Below are positions 22,077 through 32,524 of a stretch of 64,000 nucleotides of DNA, one piece after another. Position 1 is the stretch's first letter. Every line of letters starts with the position of its first letter. The position numbers were made by a program, and so were the translations under genes. The notes under the pieces were generated by a model. That model was not told where the DNA came from, made no database searches, and saw only the letters and a list, made by a program, of their open reading frames with translations. Source of the stretch: Arthrinium phaeospermum (Eukaryota > Ascomycota > Sordariomycetes > Amphisphaeriales > Apiosporaceae); assembly GCA_006503535.1 (NCBI GenBank), contig QYRS01000008.1, positions 2,170,001 through 2,234,000 on the forward strand, in the 5' to 3' direction.

Positions 22077-24244
22077 CTATGCCTCGGCAGCGACAGGGAC
22101 ACCGGCGGGGACAGCCTCATCTACTCCATCGCCGACAGCCCCCTCCTCTCCTTCTTCGGCGGCGGCATCCTGGCCCTCTTCTCCATCACCACCCTCAGCA
22201 GCCGCACCAGCAGCAGCCGGCTCATCGTCCAAGAGACCCAGCTCGCGCCTCTGCTGCCTTAGCTCCTCGAGGTGCTCCTCGTACTCAGCCTGGACGCGCG
22301 CCTGGTCCGCCCGGATATTATCCGGCTCCTGCCACTCCTCGCCGCGCCACTGGGACTTGAAGTCCTCGAGGTCGATGGCCACCTTCTTGGCGCCGCGGGC
22401 CATGATGGCGGCGTTGATGCGCTTGGGGCGGGCCTTCTCCTCGCGGTTGAATTTCAGCTTGATGTGCCGCCGCGACTTGCCGGGGAAGACGTGCGAGATG
22501 GTCTCGAAGTCGGTGCCGAACATCTTGAGGTAGTGGTAGAACCGCTCCGTGTCCTCGTCCGACCAATGGTTCGTACCCAAGGCCTTGGAGGGACGGAGGT
22601 ACGAGGCCGACGTCGTCAGGTTCGTGAACTCGTCCTCCTCTACCGTCTCGAGACTCGTGAAGTCCTGGCCCGCGTGCTGGTTGACCGTCAGGGAGTTCTG
22701 GTTCACCACGATCTGCCCGTCGATGATGTCGTACTCGACACCGCCGCCGTCGTCCATAGCAGCCGGCAGCTCGGCTTCCGGAGCGGGTGTGCCCTCGGCG
22801 CCGTTGCCGGATGCCTCGCCGGCCCCTGGACCGCCCTCGCCTACGGGCTCATCGGGGATGAGACCCTTGGCTCGCTGTTTCCGCTCCAGCCGTCGCATTT
22901 GCGCATTGCGCCGCGCCTCACGCTGTCGTTCAAGGATTGCGTCCGCATGCTTGAATTTCTTTCCAATACCGAGATCCCGCGTGATATCTGCCATCTTGGT
23001 TGTCGTATGGTCGATCTCTTGGTTCTCGGCATCTTCCGGGGTGGGCTCCCGCCGTCGGCGACGGAACGACTTGGGCGCGGCAGCACCAGCTTGTACCCCA
23101 TCTTCTGCCGGGGCAGCGGCTGCCTCTCCATTTTCGACCGGGGCTGCGTTGTTCTTGCGCTGTCGTCGAGGCTTGGGGGCTGCGGGGTGCCGTCTTCATT
23201 TTCTGCGCCTTCTTCCGGGGCGGCCTTCTTTTTGCGCTGCCTTTTCGGCTTTGGGGCTGCATCAGCAGCCTCGCCGTTTTCCTCGCCCTCTGCAGCAGGA
23301 GCCTTGCGCTTTCGATATTGCCGCTTCTTCTTGGGTTCTGCTGTCGACGGGCCGGCCTCGGTAGGTTGACCTTCGGCAGGAGCTGCAGTGGCTGTGATGG
23401 TTTCTGTGATGGGAAGGGTGGGAGGAGACGGAAGATTTCGTCGCGGGGCGGGCACCTGCTGAGAACTAGGAGCAGCTTCTGCGGCAACAGAAGATGCTGC
23501 GTGGTCCGTGGTGCCCTGAGCTTGTGTCGCAGCTGGCGTGATGAGCCCATCAGGAGCCGGAGTTGCCAAACCTGGCCTGTGATCCGGAGTACTCTGAGGC
23601 TGTGTTGCAGCTGGCGTAATGAGCCCGTCTGGCGCAGGGGTAGCTAGAAGCCCGGCCCGGGAAGTGACCGCAGGAGTAACTGGTGGCTGACTGGGTGTCG
23701 GTGTTGGCACTGCAGAGTGTACATGTCCACCTGGCTGCTTGGCTGCTGCATCGGGTGCAGCCGGCTTGGGATCGATTGACGCATTCGACTTTTCCGGCGG
23801 TCTTGTATCACGAGGCTCGACAGGTTGATCGCTCGGAGTCGGGAGTGGCCTTGCTACTGTTTCCGGTGCTACAGGAGGAGGTAAATTTGCAGGCTCTGGT
23901 GTAGGTGCTGGAAGGGCCGTTGTCGGTTCTTGTGGCTTGGTGATCGTCGTACTTGAAGCGGCCGTAGCAGTATCGGGCACGGTCTCTTTCTCTTTTCCTT
24001 TGGACGCCTGTACTGTTGGTGTGGCATTCTCGTTGCTAGAAGCACTCGGTGTCGATGCCGTAGGGGCTGTAGCAGTCGCCGAAGGCGGGGCAGGCGTGGA
24101 AGCCTGGGACTGTGACTGAGACGAAGGCTCAGTGGTCGCAGGCGTTTGTGATGCCGGGGTCGAAGCTGGCTCTGCGTTACGCGGGGGCTTGGCTTTCGGC
24201 TTGAAGGCCAGCTTGCCCCCCTTCTTCTTCAGCATGGAACTCAT
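22077..24244 (-). CDS. bdp1: TFIIIB subunit B'' (Bdp1), reading frame broken near 23185
   Basis: RNA polymerase III initiation factor subunit. The start MSSMLKKKGGKLAFKPKAK at 24244 opens a frame that is disordered, Pro/Ala/Thr-rich and then basic. The conserved C-terminal part is in another frame: RRRRREPTPEDAENQE, MADITRDLGIGKKFKHADAI (22994) and the SANT/Myb domain (about 22571-22425, NHWSDEDTERFYHYLKMFG, HVFPGKSRRHIKLKFNREEK), continuing to the stop at 22077. The second frame is closed by TGA at 23198-23196 and open after it. The switch must therefore occur after 23196, most simply by one missing C in C4 (23187-23184) or C5 (23179-23175). No GT donor exists just upstream to make an intron. 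With one added base the protein would be about 720 aa. Confidence 0.88.
23501..23653 (-). repeat. Tandem duplication in the Bdp1 N-terminal region
   Basis: Two copies of a roughly 24-residue unit, each containing ATPAPDGLITPAATQ followed by a Gln/Thr-rich end and DH, lie at about residues 199-248 of the Bdp1 frame. It is a recent in-frame duplication inside a disordered segment. Confidence 0.8.
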
Positions 24245-25658
24245 CTCGGTCGAGGTTCAATGAAAGTTGCTGAATCGGGCTGGCTTTGGTGGTGGGTGGT
24301 GTGTATTTGGGTATGTCGCCAAGGCGAAAGATGCTACCACATTTTACCAAGGGTTGACTGGTCGCCGGTACGCAGTGCAGAGCATCGGAGATGCAGTCTC
24401 GGCGCTTGTTTACTTTCCAAGGTTCACAACGAACGGCAGCAAAGGATGCGAGTAAAGAAAGCAATCCGGCAGCGAATCGAGCGTGGCTGGTGGGATGGAT
24501 TGACTTGCTGATAAAAAGAATTGGTGGAGTAGTTTGGTCGATTGTAGTCACCTCTCGCAGCCAGATAGCGGGCAGTTTTCAATCGATAAGGCCCATGACC
24601 CCACTTATTGTATTAATATCCATCTGCTGCAGCGTGCAGCCTGCCCGAAATAAAATGCCACTGACACCATGTCACTATCCAGCTGCAATTCCCGACTACC
24701 TACATGTACTTATATCTTTTCCACCGTTGGTCCTCGAGGTTTCAAAAGGTATCCGATAGGTTTGATATGCTACATGTCCTACTATGATTGTCTTGATAGA
24801 TTTGGAATCGATTTTTCGCAGCTTGACAATGGCAATTGATTAAGCTGAGGTACGGATACACGAAAGATCTCTATTGATGGCTGGGGGCCCAGCTAGCCTG
24901 CACTACAGTTCCTCATTTCTTATGCCTCAGGACCCCCCTTCAGGAATCAGGACCCAAAAGGCCGCCCCACCGCGACAGTCAAGTTGTCAGTAAAATCGCG
25001 TGGCACGGGCCCCCCTCGACTCCTTGAACGCCGCGTCGCCAGTTACGGTTTAGCGCCACCATGGAAAGTCGGGCTGCGTGCTGTGCTGCTGAGTTTCTGG
25101 TCTGTTGGCTTGAATCAATACCTGCTGCTGAATCCTCAACTCAATCTTTTTTCCCTGGAACATCTAATCAGCAAAGGGCCCGGCTACTGCTGCGAAGGAC
25201 ACTACACGCTACCGCATCTTCCTCTCCTGTTTTTCCTTCCCACCCAGCCTGCGCTGCCTTGCCCAACCGATTGACCAGCCCGATGCGGTCACGAATCATC
25301 CCTCAAGTCGATTAAGGATCATTCTTCTTCCTCTTCTGCTTTTACCGACACTATTGCCTGTCAACACCGTCGAATCGCGCGCTGAGCAGGACACCGACCA
25401 CGCCTCGCATTTCCCTCGGTCACGGGGGCAATCCCGACCTTTGGACACTTCTCTCTTCTCTCTTTCTCTCTCCGACGTCAACACAACAGCAAACCCAACT
25501 ACTGCATACCTCCATTCTGACATCGATCCTTCCTAATCTCTTCCGCCCCTACCTTCTTCTTGACGCTCCTGTCTGATTTCCCGTCGACCCTTATCGCCGT
25601 TTTCTTTATGCCTCTGTCTTCTGCCAAATCCTCTCCACCTCTGTCTTCCCTGGCCAAG
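24245..25658. other. Divergent promoter region of Bdp1 and Bre1
   Basis: 1.4 kb between head-to-head genes. The stretch from about 25320 to 25658 is strongly CT-rich (TCTTCTTCCTCTTC, TCTCTTCTCTCTTTC), as expected for the Bre1 leader. No additional gene was recognised. Confidence 0.5.
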
Positions 25659-28192
25659 ATGGAGGACAGAAAGCGACCCGCCATGAGCGGCGCCGACGAT
25701 ATTGGCCCTCCCAGCAAACGCCAAGCCGTGAATGGTAGCAGCAAGCACCCCAAGGACGACTCCGACATGAAGGAAGAGGCTTGGATCGAGGTATGTTGCC
25801 ATCTCCCTTCTACACCCCAATAATCCCTCGACTACACTTTTGTGCCTCATTGCGATTGCCGGACACACGAGCATTGCATGACTCCCCTACCTGTTGGCTC
25901 TGTTCTCATCTTTGGCACGGTATCGCAATAATGACGGCCTGTCACTTTCGCTTCCTGTCATGATGGCCTGATTCATACTCACAATTTCAGACTTGATGCC
26001 CAGCCTTCGCTGTCATCTATTCTGCCTCTGATGAAACACACCTGCCATTCCTGATTGCCAAGATACCCACGTTCACCCGACCTACCACGCCAATCGTCGC
26101 ACCTTTTGGAGAGATGGAAGGGAGGAAGCGCTGACAGAATCGGAACTATTAGGAATACACCAAAGACGCGATACTCCGCCAAATGCTGGAATATAAGCGC
26201 AAATGTAGCACTCTGGAGACACGGCTGGAAGAGGTGGAACAGCGTTCGGCTCACCATGATGACCATCTGCGGACAGTGGACCAATGGTGGTTACAGCTTC
26301 TCCAAGAAGTGTCGGTGCTGGCCGAGAACAAGGTTCCTTACCAGCCTGGCGAAGAGCAACCGTTTCCCACCCATACATCGTTCAAAGATGTCGAAGGGCT
26401 TCAAGCGCATCTCGACGACAAGGCAGCTGCCATCAAGACCATAACAGACAGTTTGTTCTCCCGCCTCTCTGCTGCCCGTGGTCAAGTCGCGCCCAATATC
26501 ACCAACCTGGAGGCACAGGTGAACACCTTGCTTGCCAACCAGAAAGAGTTTCTCGTCAAACTCGATCGTTTGGCTTCGGAGAAGGATGATACATCGGAGC
26601 AACTCAACACCGCTACGCTTAGGTATCTTAAGGCTGAACGGAAGCTTGATAGGGTGAAGAGTACCCAGGTGCAGAAACTCGAGCAGCAAGCTATGGCCAG
26701 CGCAACAGCGCGTCCGTCTGGCGCAGATGCAGACAATGGGTCGTCGGGCGAGTCGAATGGAGATGCCCAAGTTCTGAAGCTTGCTCTCGAAGAAGCTAAG
26801 ATCGAGGCTACGAAGCACAAGCAGCAGCTGGACACGGTTCAGGCGCAGAACAAGACTATCCAAGAGGAGCTCACCAATCTCCAAATCCGACTCACAAATC
26901 TGACGGACGAAGACTATTCGCGTACCGACCTCTTCAAGCTCTTGAAGAACCAGCACGAGGAATTGGTCAAGAAGGTCAACCACTTGGACACGGAAAACAA
27001 GAAACTCCAGGAAGTCAGCCACAAGCTCAAGGTCGAACGCGAAACGTACAAGAAGAAGCTGGAGGACGAGGCGCAAGCGTTGACGACGGACCTCGAGGAC
27101 CAGTTACAGCAATCTGAAACTGCTCTCGCCCGAGTAAGGTCAGCACGAGACGAACTGCATGGCGAGGTGACAATGCTCAAGTCTCAACGAGATCAGGAGC
27201 GCCAAGCTGTCAACCACTTTAAGGAGCTTGTGGCTGCCAACCATGACCGTATCACTGCACTGGAATCAGAACTGCAACGTCTGCAGCCGAGCGAAGATGT
27301 GGATATGACGCCACGTCCGGATATTGAAGAGATGGGTCTTGAAGATCTCCGCGAGAAATACAAGAAAATGGAGAAGGACTTCAAGTCAATTAACGATGAG
27401 CTCCCAGCTATGACAGCAGCCGTCAAGAAGTACCAGGGCCTTGCGACCAAGAAAATTATGGATTTCGAGGCGCTGGAAGAACGCCTGTCTATGGCTATCG
27501 CCGAAAAGTCCAAGGCCAACCAGAAATATTTCGATGCGCGCAAAAATACGGATATCCACTTCGAGGAAATCAAGCGCCTACGAGCCCAAAACAACAAGAG
27601 CTCCGACATCATATCCCAGCTGAAGGAGAACGAGGCTCAGCACCGCACGCTCCTGGGTAACATGGAGAAGCAGCTTGTAGACCTGAAGCAGACCAACACG
27701 ACCATCATGACGGAAAGCAAGCGACTCGAAACGTCTAGCAACGAGGCTTTACGTCGTTACGATTCTCTGAAGAATCAAGTCAACGAGCTATCATCCTTGG
27801 CGAAATCCAAAGACGCCACCGTCTCGCAGGTTAAGGACCGTGCAGCGGTTCTGGAGACGGAGAATGAGAAGATGAAGCTGCGGGTCGATCACGTATCGAA
27901 GGACCGGGATAAGTGGAAGGTCAAGAGCATGAGCAATTCCTCCGAGGAAGAAGACATGCTACGAGTAAGTCACTGTACCACGACCATGAAGAGCCACCAT
28001 ATACTAACAACCTTGTAGCAACTTGCCACTTGCTCGGTGTGTCAAAACCGGTTCAAGAACACGGTGCTCACGAAATGTGGCCATATATTCTGCAAGGAAT
28101 GTACCGAGGACCGCTTGACGAACCGAATGCGCAAATGTCCCAACTGCGCCAGGGCTTTCGATCGTAACGATATCATGACGGTGCATCTTTGA
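25659..28192 (+). CDS. bre1: E3 ubiquitin ligase Bre1 (histone H2B monoubiquitylation), 3 exons
   Basis: Exons 25659-25790, 26153-27964 and 28019-28192, all phase 0, give 705 aa (yeast Bre1 is 700). With Rad6 it ubiquitylates histone H2B, a mark needed for H3K4 and H3K79 methylation and elongation. The N-terminus reads [11 protein letters not shown], then [20 protein letters not shown]. Long heptad-rich coiled coils fill most of exon 2. The C-terminal C3HC4 RING lies in exon 3: [23 protein letters not shown], and the typical end [11 protein letters not shown]. The ATG at 25659 is preferred because it has a GCCAAGATGG context and matches the conserved fungal start; an in-frame ATG at 25608 would add 17 residues. 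Confidence 0.97.
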
Positions 28193-28868
28193 GCCCACAC
28201 ACGACGGACCATGACCGACCTAGACGACCGGGAAAACATGTGCTGTATAGTATTTGCCGAGGTGTATGAGTGTTTGTACATAGTATTGAGCCTAGCGACC
28301 GTTTCTGTCTTGAGAAGAAGGATGGGCTATTTATTGCCTGACACGGGCGCATATGAAGATGCTTGTTGTGTCTTGGGAAAGTTTTTGCACTATGCCAGAT
28401 ACCCACCCAGCTTGGGAGCCGAAGCGAAAGAGAGGGAGCGCTGAGAGGAGACAGATCTTTACGAAACCAGTTGAGCAAGAGTTCCCCAGATGCCCCAGAG
28501 GCCCTCGGTGGATACCGGGCGAGATGCTGTAAGGGCTTTTTGGGGACTTGCGGGCATATACCCTCTCCTGCTCTTAATCAGAGTCATGAGGAATTACAGG
28601 CGCACAGGATAGAGAAGCAGTCTATACCTGCTTTGTAGGAATACACCAACCTGACAAACAATCTTGAGATATCCAATGCAATTCGTTTGTATCTGTACTT
28701 GTATTTTGTATTTGGCCCAGAAAGAGTGATGTGATTTATCTGCTGTACTGAACGCTTGTGGAATTGGTTGGATTCGTGACTTCGTCAAATCGTTACATTT
28801 GTTGTGGTTGTTCATCCGCCTATACCCCATCACTGTCGTCTCCGGGTCTCTCTACGTTGTTTTCACTA
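28193..28868. other. Convergent 3' region of Bre1 and SARAF-like gene
   Basis: 676 nt holding two 3' UTRs. Nothing else was recognised. Confidence 0.5.
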
Positions 28869-29813
28869 TTATCGGCGACTTGTACCGCCGAATCCCGTGC
28901 TTTCGTGTCTGTCAGATGAGCTCGAACTCGAGCTCGAGAAGGATGGTCCGGCGCCCCAGCTGGAGCTACCGCTACCGCCACCCCATCCCGAGCCATAGTT
29001 GCGTTGTGGCGGCTGCTGTTGTCGATTACCCCTATTCCCGGCAAAGTAACCTGCAGCAGCGCCCGATGCGGCACCAGTCCAGAAGCCTGGGCGCCAGCCC
29101 TGCTGCTGTTGTTGCTGTGCTGAAGAACGGGGCTTTGAGCTATAGGGCGGCGGCGGGTCGTTGTTGTCGTCGTCGAATCGAGGTCCCCAGCCGCCGCCAC
29201 CACCGCCGCCGCCACCACCTCGCGGACGTCGTTGGACAGTCCCGTTGGTTCCGTTGGCATTGACGCACGCACTGTACACCATCCAGGCCAGCACGCCGAC
29301 GAACAAGATGCCGAAGAGGATCCCGCCCGCGTCGATGCCGCCCTTGTCCGGGTTCCAGCCGCCGCCGCCGCCGCCACCAGCCAGGTCCGGATACCGCTTC
29401 TCGCCCGCCTCGGTCAGGACCAGGAGGTACTGCACGCCGCAGCTGCCCTTGAGGACGTAGTCGTCGTCGGGCCCGGCGTAGCCCTCGCACATTACCTCGG
29501 TGCCGCCCAGCTTCAGCTCCGGCGGCAGCGAGGCCGTGCACGACCACTGGATGTCCTCGGTCTCGTAGGCGGCGCCCTGGTTCGTGCACCGCATCACGTC
29601 GATCTCGTGCAGGCGGCATAGGGACTTGGACGACTGGCACTGCAGCTGCGGCATCGCGGGGACCCGCCGGTGCGTCGTCTGGGCGCCGGCGCCGCGTAGG
29701 GTTAGGGTCTTGACTTGCGAGAGGAGGATGGCGTTCTTGGGGTTTTGGGCGGCGTGGGTGGCCGTCGCCAGCAGGAGCGCGCCGAGGGCGGCGGGCGCTA
29801 GGGGGAGGTGCAT
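28869..29813 (-). CDS. SARAF-family store-operated calcium entry regulator (ER membrane)
   Basis: Single exon, 314 aa. Order of parts: signal peptide 1-22 (MHLPLAPAALGALLLATATHAA), a Cys-containing luminal domain (about 30-145; QCQSSKSLC, VMRCTNQG, IQWSCTA, VMCEGYAGPDD, GSCGVQYLL), a poly-Gly stretch, one TM segment (about 163-184, GGILFGILFVGVLAWMVYSA), then a Gly-, Gln- and Ser-rich cytosolic tail with PPPY (221-224) and the conserved FWTGAASGAAAGYFAG block. This architecture matches SARAF/TMEM66, which in animals limits store-operated calcium entry from the ER membrane. The fungal role is inferred from family only. PPPY could bind a WW-domain ubiquitin ligase (Rsp5 type). Confidence 0.9.
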   Translation of the reverse strand: MHLPLAPAALGALLLATATHAAQNPKNAILLSQVKTLTLRGAGAQTTHRRVPAMPQLQCQSSKSLCRLHEIDVMRCTNQGAAYETEDIQWSCTASLPPELKLGGTEVMCEGYAGPDDDYVLKGSCGVQYLLVLTEAGEKRYPDLAGGGGGGGWNPDKGGIDAGGILFGILFVGVLAWMVYSACVNANGTNGTVQRRPRGGGGGGGGGGWGPRFDDDNNDPPPPYSSKPRSSAQQQQQQGWRPGFWTGAASGAAAGYFAGNRGNRQQQPPQRNYGSGWGGGSGSSSWGAGPSFSSSSSSSSDRHESTGFGGTSRR

Positions 29814-32524
29814 TTTGTCAGGTGTTTGCGGGAGTGAAGCGAAGCGGTAGTGTCTGTCTCGCGATCCAATAGCCGATGTCCCCCGTGTTACGACGCCAGA
29901 TCGAATGTTTCGGAATGGATTGAGGTATTACGAGGGCGGCGGGTAGGGTCGGGAGCGAGCCGTTGTGGTATGTTTGTTGGTGAGTTGGCCAACCCGGTGA
30001 TTGGTGACTGTGGCAAGTTGGGAAGCTGCTGGAGGTTTCGCGGGGTATGCACAAGGGTGTGACGAGGGGTGCATAGAGCAACTATGCAGTGCCAAGAGGA
30101 TCTGTCGTGTCAATTTTAAGTTGCCTACGGAGTACTCTGTCGAAATATCTGCCAGAAGCTAAAGGTGTAGGCAAGAGAATTATCTGCAAGTATGGGAGGC
30201 GAAATCCTAGGTGGTTAGCGATTGTAGGTGAGGCGAATTCGGCTCGAGGACAACTGGCACTCATTCCAGTTATTTCGTGGTCGCTGGTTGGGTCATTCCT
30301 TGTCACTTCAACGATGCATGTCGAGCCGCTGCTGTTGCCTGCCTCGCCTACTTGCTACGTCGCGTCGCCACTTGGGCGCAAGGCTGAAAACACTGCAATC
30401 CACTTTCACGCCTTCAGCTCGATATTCAGCTCATCCGTTGGCCAGCCTCGCATGCATGGAAGACGGCTACCATGATCTGTCGATCAAGCATTCGGTGAGT
30501 TGGGCCCGATCCTTCTGACAGATCAGACGTACATGCCTCGCGAGGCTCCATCAGTATTTACCTACATGATGTTACCAAGTACCTATGTAGAGTATAAGTC
30601 AAACGAACATTGATTGAATGACTCGAAGAAACGGTTTCATGCAAGGGGTCTTTTGTTTTGTGTGGTTGCAAACAATTTGCACATGATTGCTGAGGCCGAT
30701 TCCATGATTACCTCTTATTGTGCTGGGGCTGCGATGTAGGGAATTCTCCGAGCAAGAGCCAGGCTGTCATAAGTCTGGAGGAATATTCCTTTTTTTGTAT
30801 CACCTGCATACGGCAAGATGGCACATGCATGCATTAGCTGAGGAGGGGGCCGCTGGCAAACGAGTGCGACGATTGGAAGCCACATCCACTTCGCTATGTA
30901 CGCTACGGGAAGGCGCAAGCAAACCCGAACCCGAACTCCGTCTACTAGTATGTCGCTTACCTACAGCCCATCCGCCCCCTGACTATTTTGATCATGGACC
31001 CGAACCCCGAGATGGTTGTGTCGAGGGTGGGAAAGATAAAGCCATATTCGGTGGGTGACTTTTGGGCTGACGTTATCGGGTCAGTCCACGAAACAAGCAG
31101 TTCGGGATCAAGTAAAACCCATTGGGATACTGCGTGGGTACGCCGGGTGAGTCAAGATTCCCATCGAATCCTGAACTACCCACCTAAGCCTTACAGGACA
31201 GCAACGACACATGCCTAGTCAGAATAAAGTACTGCCAGGAGGTAAGGTGATTCGTCGTCGGCCGTCGGTGAATCTATCACTCATAAGCGTAAGCCTCTGG
31301 AGAACCTAGAAGCTTACTTCAGATCGGATCCCTGCCCGGTTAGCCGAGCAGCTGATAGATCAATGATAGAAGGCACTATCACGATCTGGGAAGAAACTTC
31401 TGTCATCGCCTTGGCTCCTTGGTAAGGAGCCAGGCGCCGCCGACCTGACCTGACTTGCCTATGGTTTTCTATGCTGGTCGCGCATCTGCCAATCAAGATA
31501 TCGGATGATCAGTGTTACAGGAGCAAGGCCATCAAGCTTTGCCAAGTAGCACAGGGTAAAGGCCCGACGAGATCTCGCTCGGAGGGTGGTAGGAATGGAT
31601 ATCTCATTTACAGTGCACGATAGCAACCACTTGGAGTAATCAAAGGGCCAGCCGACTCGACGAGCGGCTTTCCTACTTTGGGAAGGTTCTGGGTACCAGG
31701 ACCCAGCGACACGGACCAGCTCGGCTGTGAAAGAAGCTCCCAGAGCGCTAGCAATTCCAGTTCTACAGCGCTACAGCGACTGGCCCCATTCCCCAGACGC
31801 GACACCGCCGCGGAACCCTCGAATTCCGTGCCTAGGTTACATAAAGTAATGCACATCGACACCAGAAAAGGGTGTAATGTATGCCATACCATAAGACGGC
31901 GAAATGCCTGCTGGAGTTATAAACACTATCAAGAGCCCGAACCCGAAACCAAAGGAGAGAAAAAAAAGGGACAGGTCTACTTCTCACCCTCTCCGCCACC
32001 TACGAGGCATTGCACCCATATTATTTCTCATAATCTTCCTTCTCGGGTTGCGACTACATTTTCCTGAGAGTTTCATCATATAGACCGTCGGCCCATTTGC
32101 TCGTGACAATCCTGCTTGCCAAAGGGTTTTCCGTGCCTGCGATGATTCAGTCACGACTAACCTGATACTATTCTTCGCCTATATTGTCTTTTTAGAATAA
32201 TCTTAATCTGGTTTCTTTGCTTTTGAGGTAAGCCCCACCCCCACTTTCACGAGTGATCGCCGCGTGTTGTCACGCTTCTTCTGCATCTCATCATCACGGA
32301 GAGTTTATTTTGGCTGCTGCTGCTATTCATGGAAGTGGCATGTCGTCGTTGAGTTCGGCCAAGGGTTTGGCGATTCGTCGCCATAACTTCCCTTGGTGGG
32401 AGCTCACGTCTCGAGCCACGACCATCCCTCTTGTTGTTGTTGTTCCTCCTCGATTGTGCGAGGTCGTCTTGACCAGTCTCCCAACTTCCATTTCAACTTC
32501 CTACGCGTGTGCAAGTCGTTGACC
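29814..32524. other. 2.7-kb divergent intergenic region (SARAF-like / ABC exporter)
   Basis: Contains both promoters. An in-frame ATG at 32393 could extend the ABC protein by 44 residues. A strong hairpin at 31410-31434 is listed separately. A GTAAGC donor-like site at 32228 might begin a leader intron. No other gene was recognised. Confidence 0.5.
31410..31434. other. 11-bp inverted repeat with 3-nt loop
   Basis: CTTGGCTCCTT - GGT - AAGGAGCCAGG pairs as an 11-bp stem (one G-T pair) around a 3-nt loop, in the long region upstream of the ABC exporter. It could be a folded RNA element or a two-fold binding site. No T-run follows on either strand. Confidence 0.6.

Noticed and set aside
22994..23196. 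Bdp1 frame change explained by an intron
   Set aside because: There is no GT between about 23340 and 23220, and the only downstream GT...AG pairs are 19-37 nt long with lengths that do not restore the frame.
22272..23369. 365-codon plus-strand open frame opposite Bdp1
   Set aside because: Antisense of the conserved SANT-containing region; composition has no family features.
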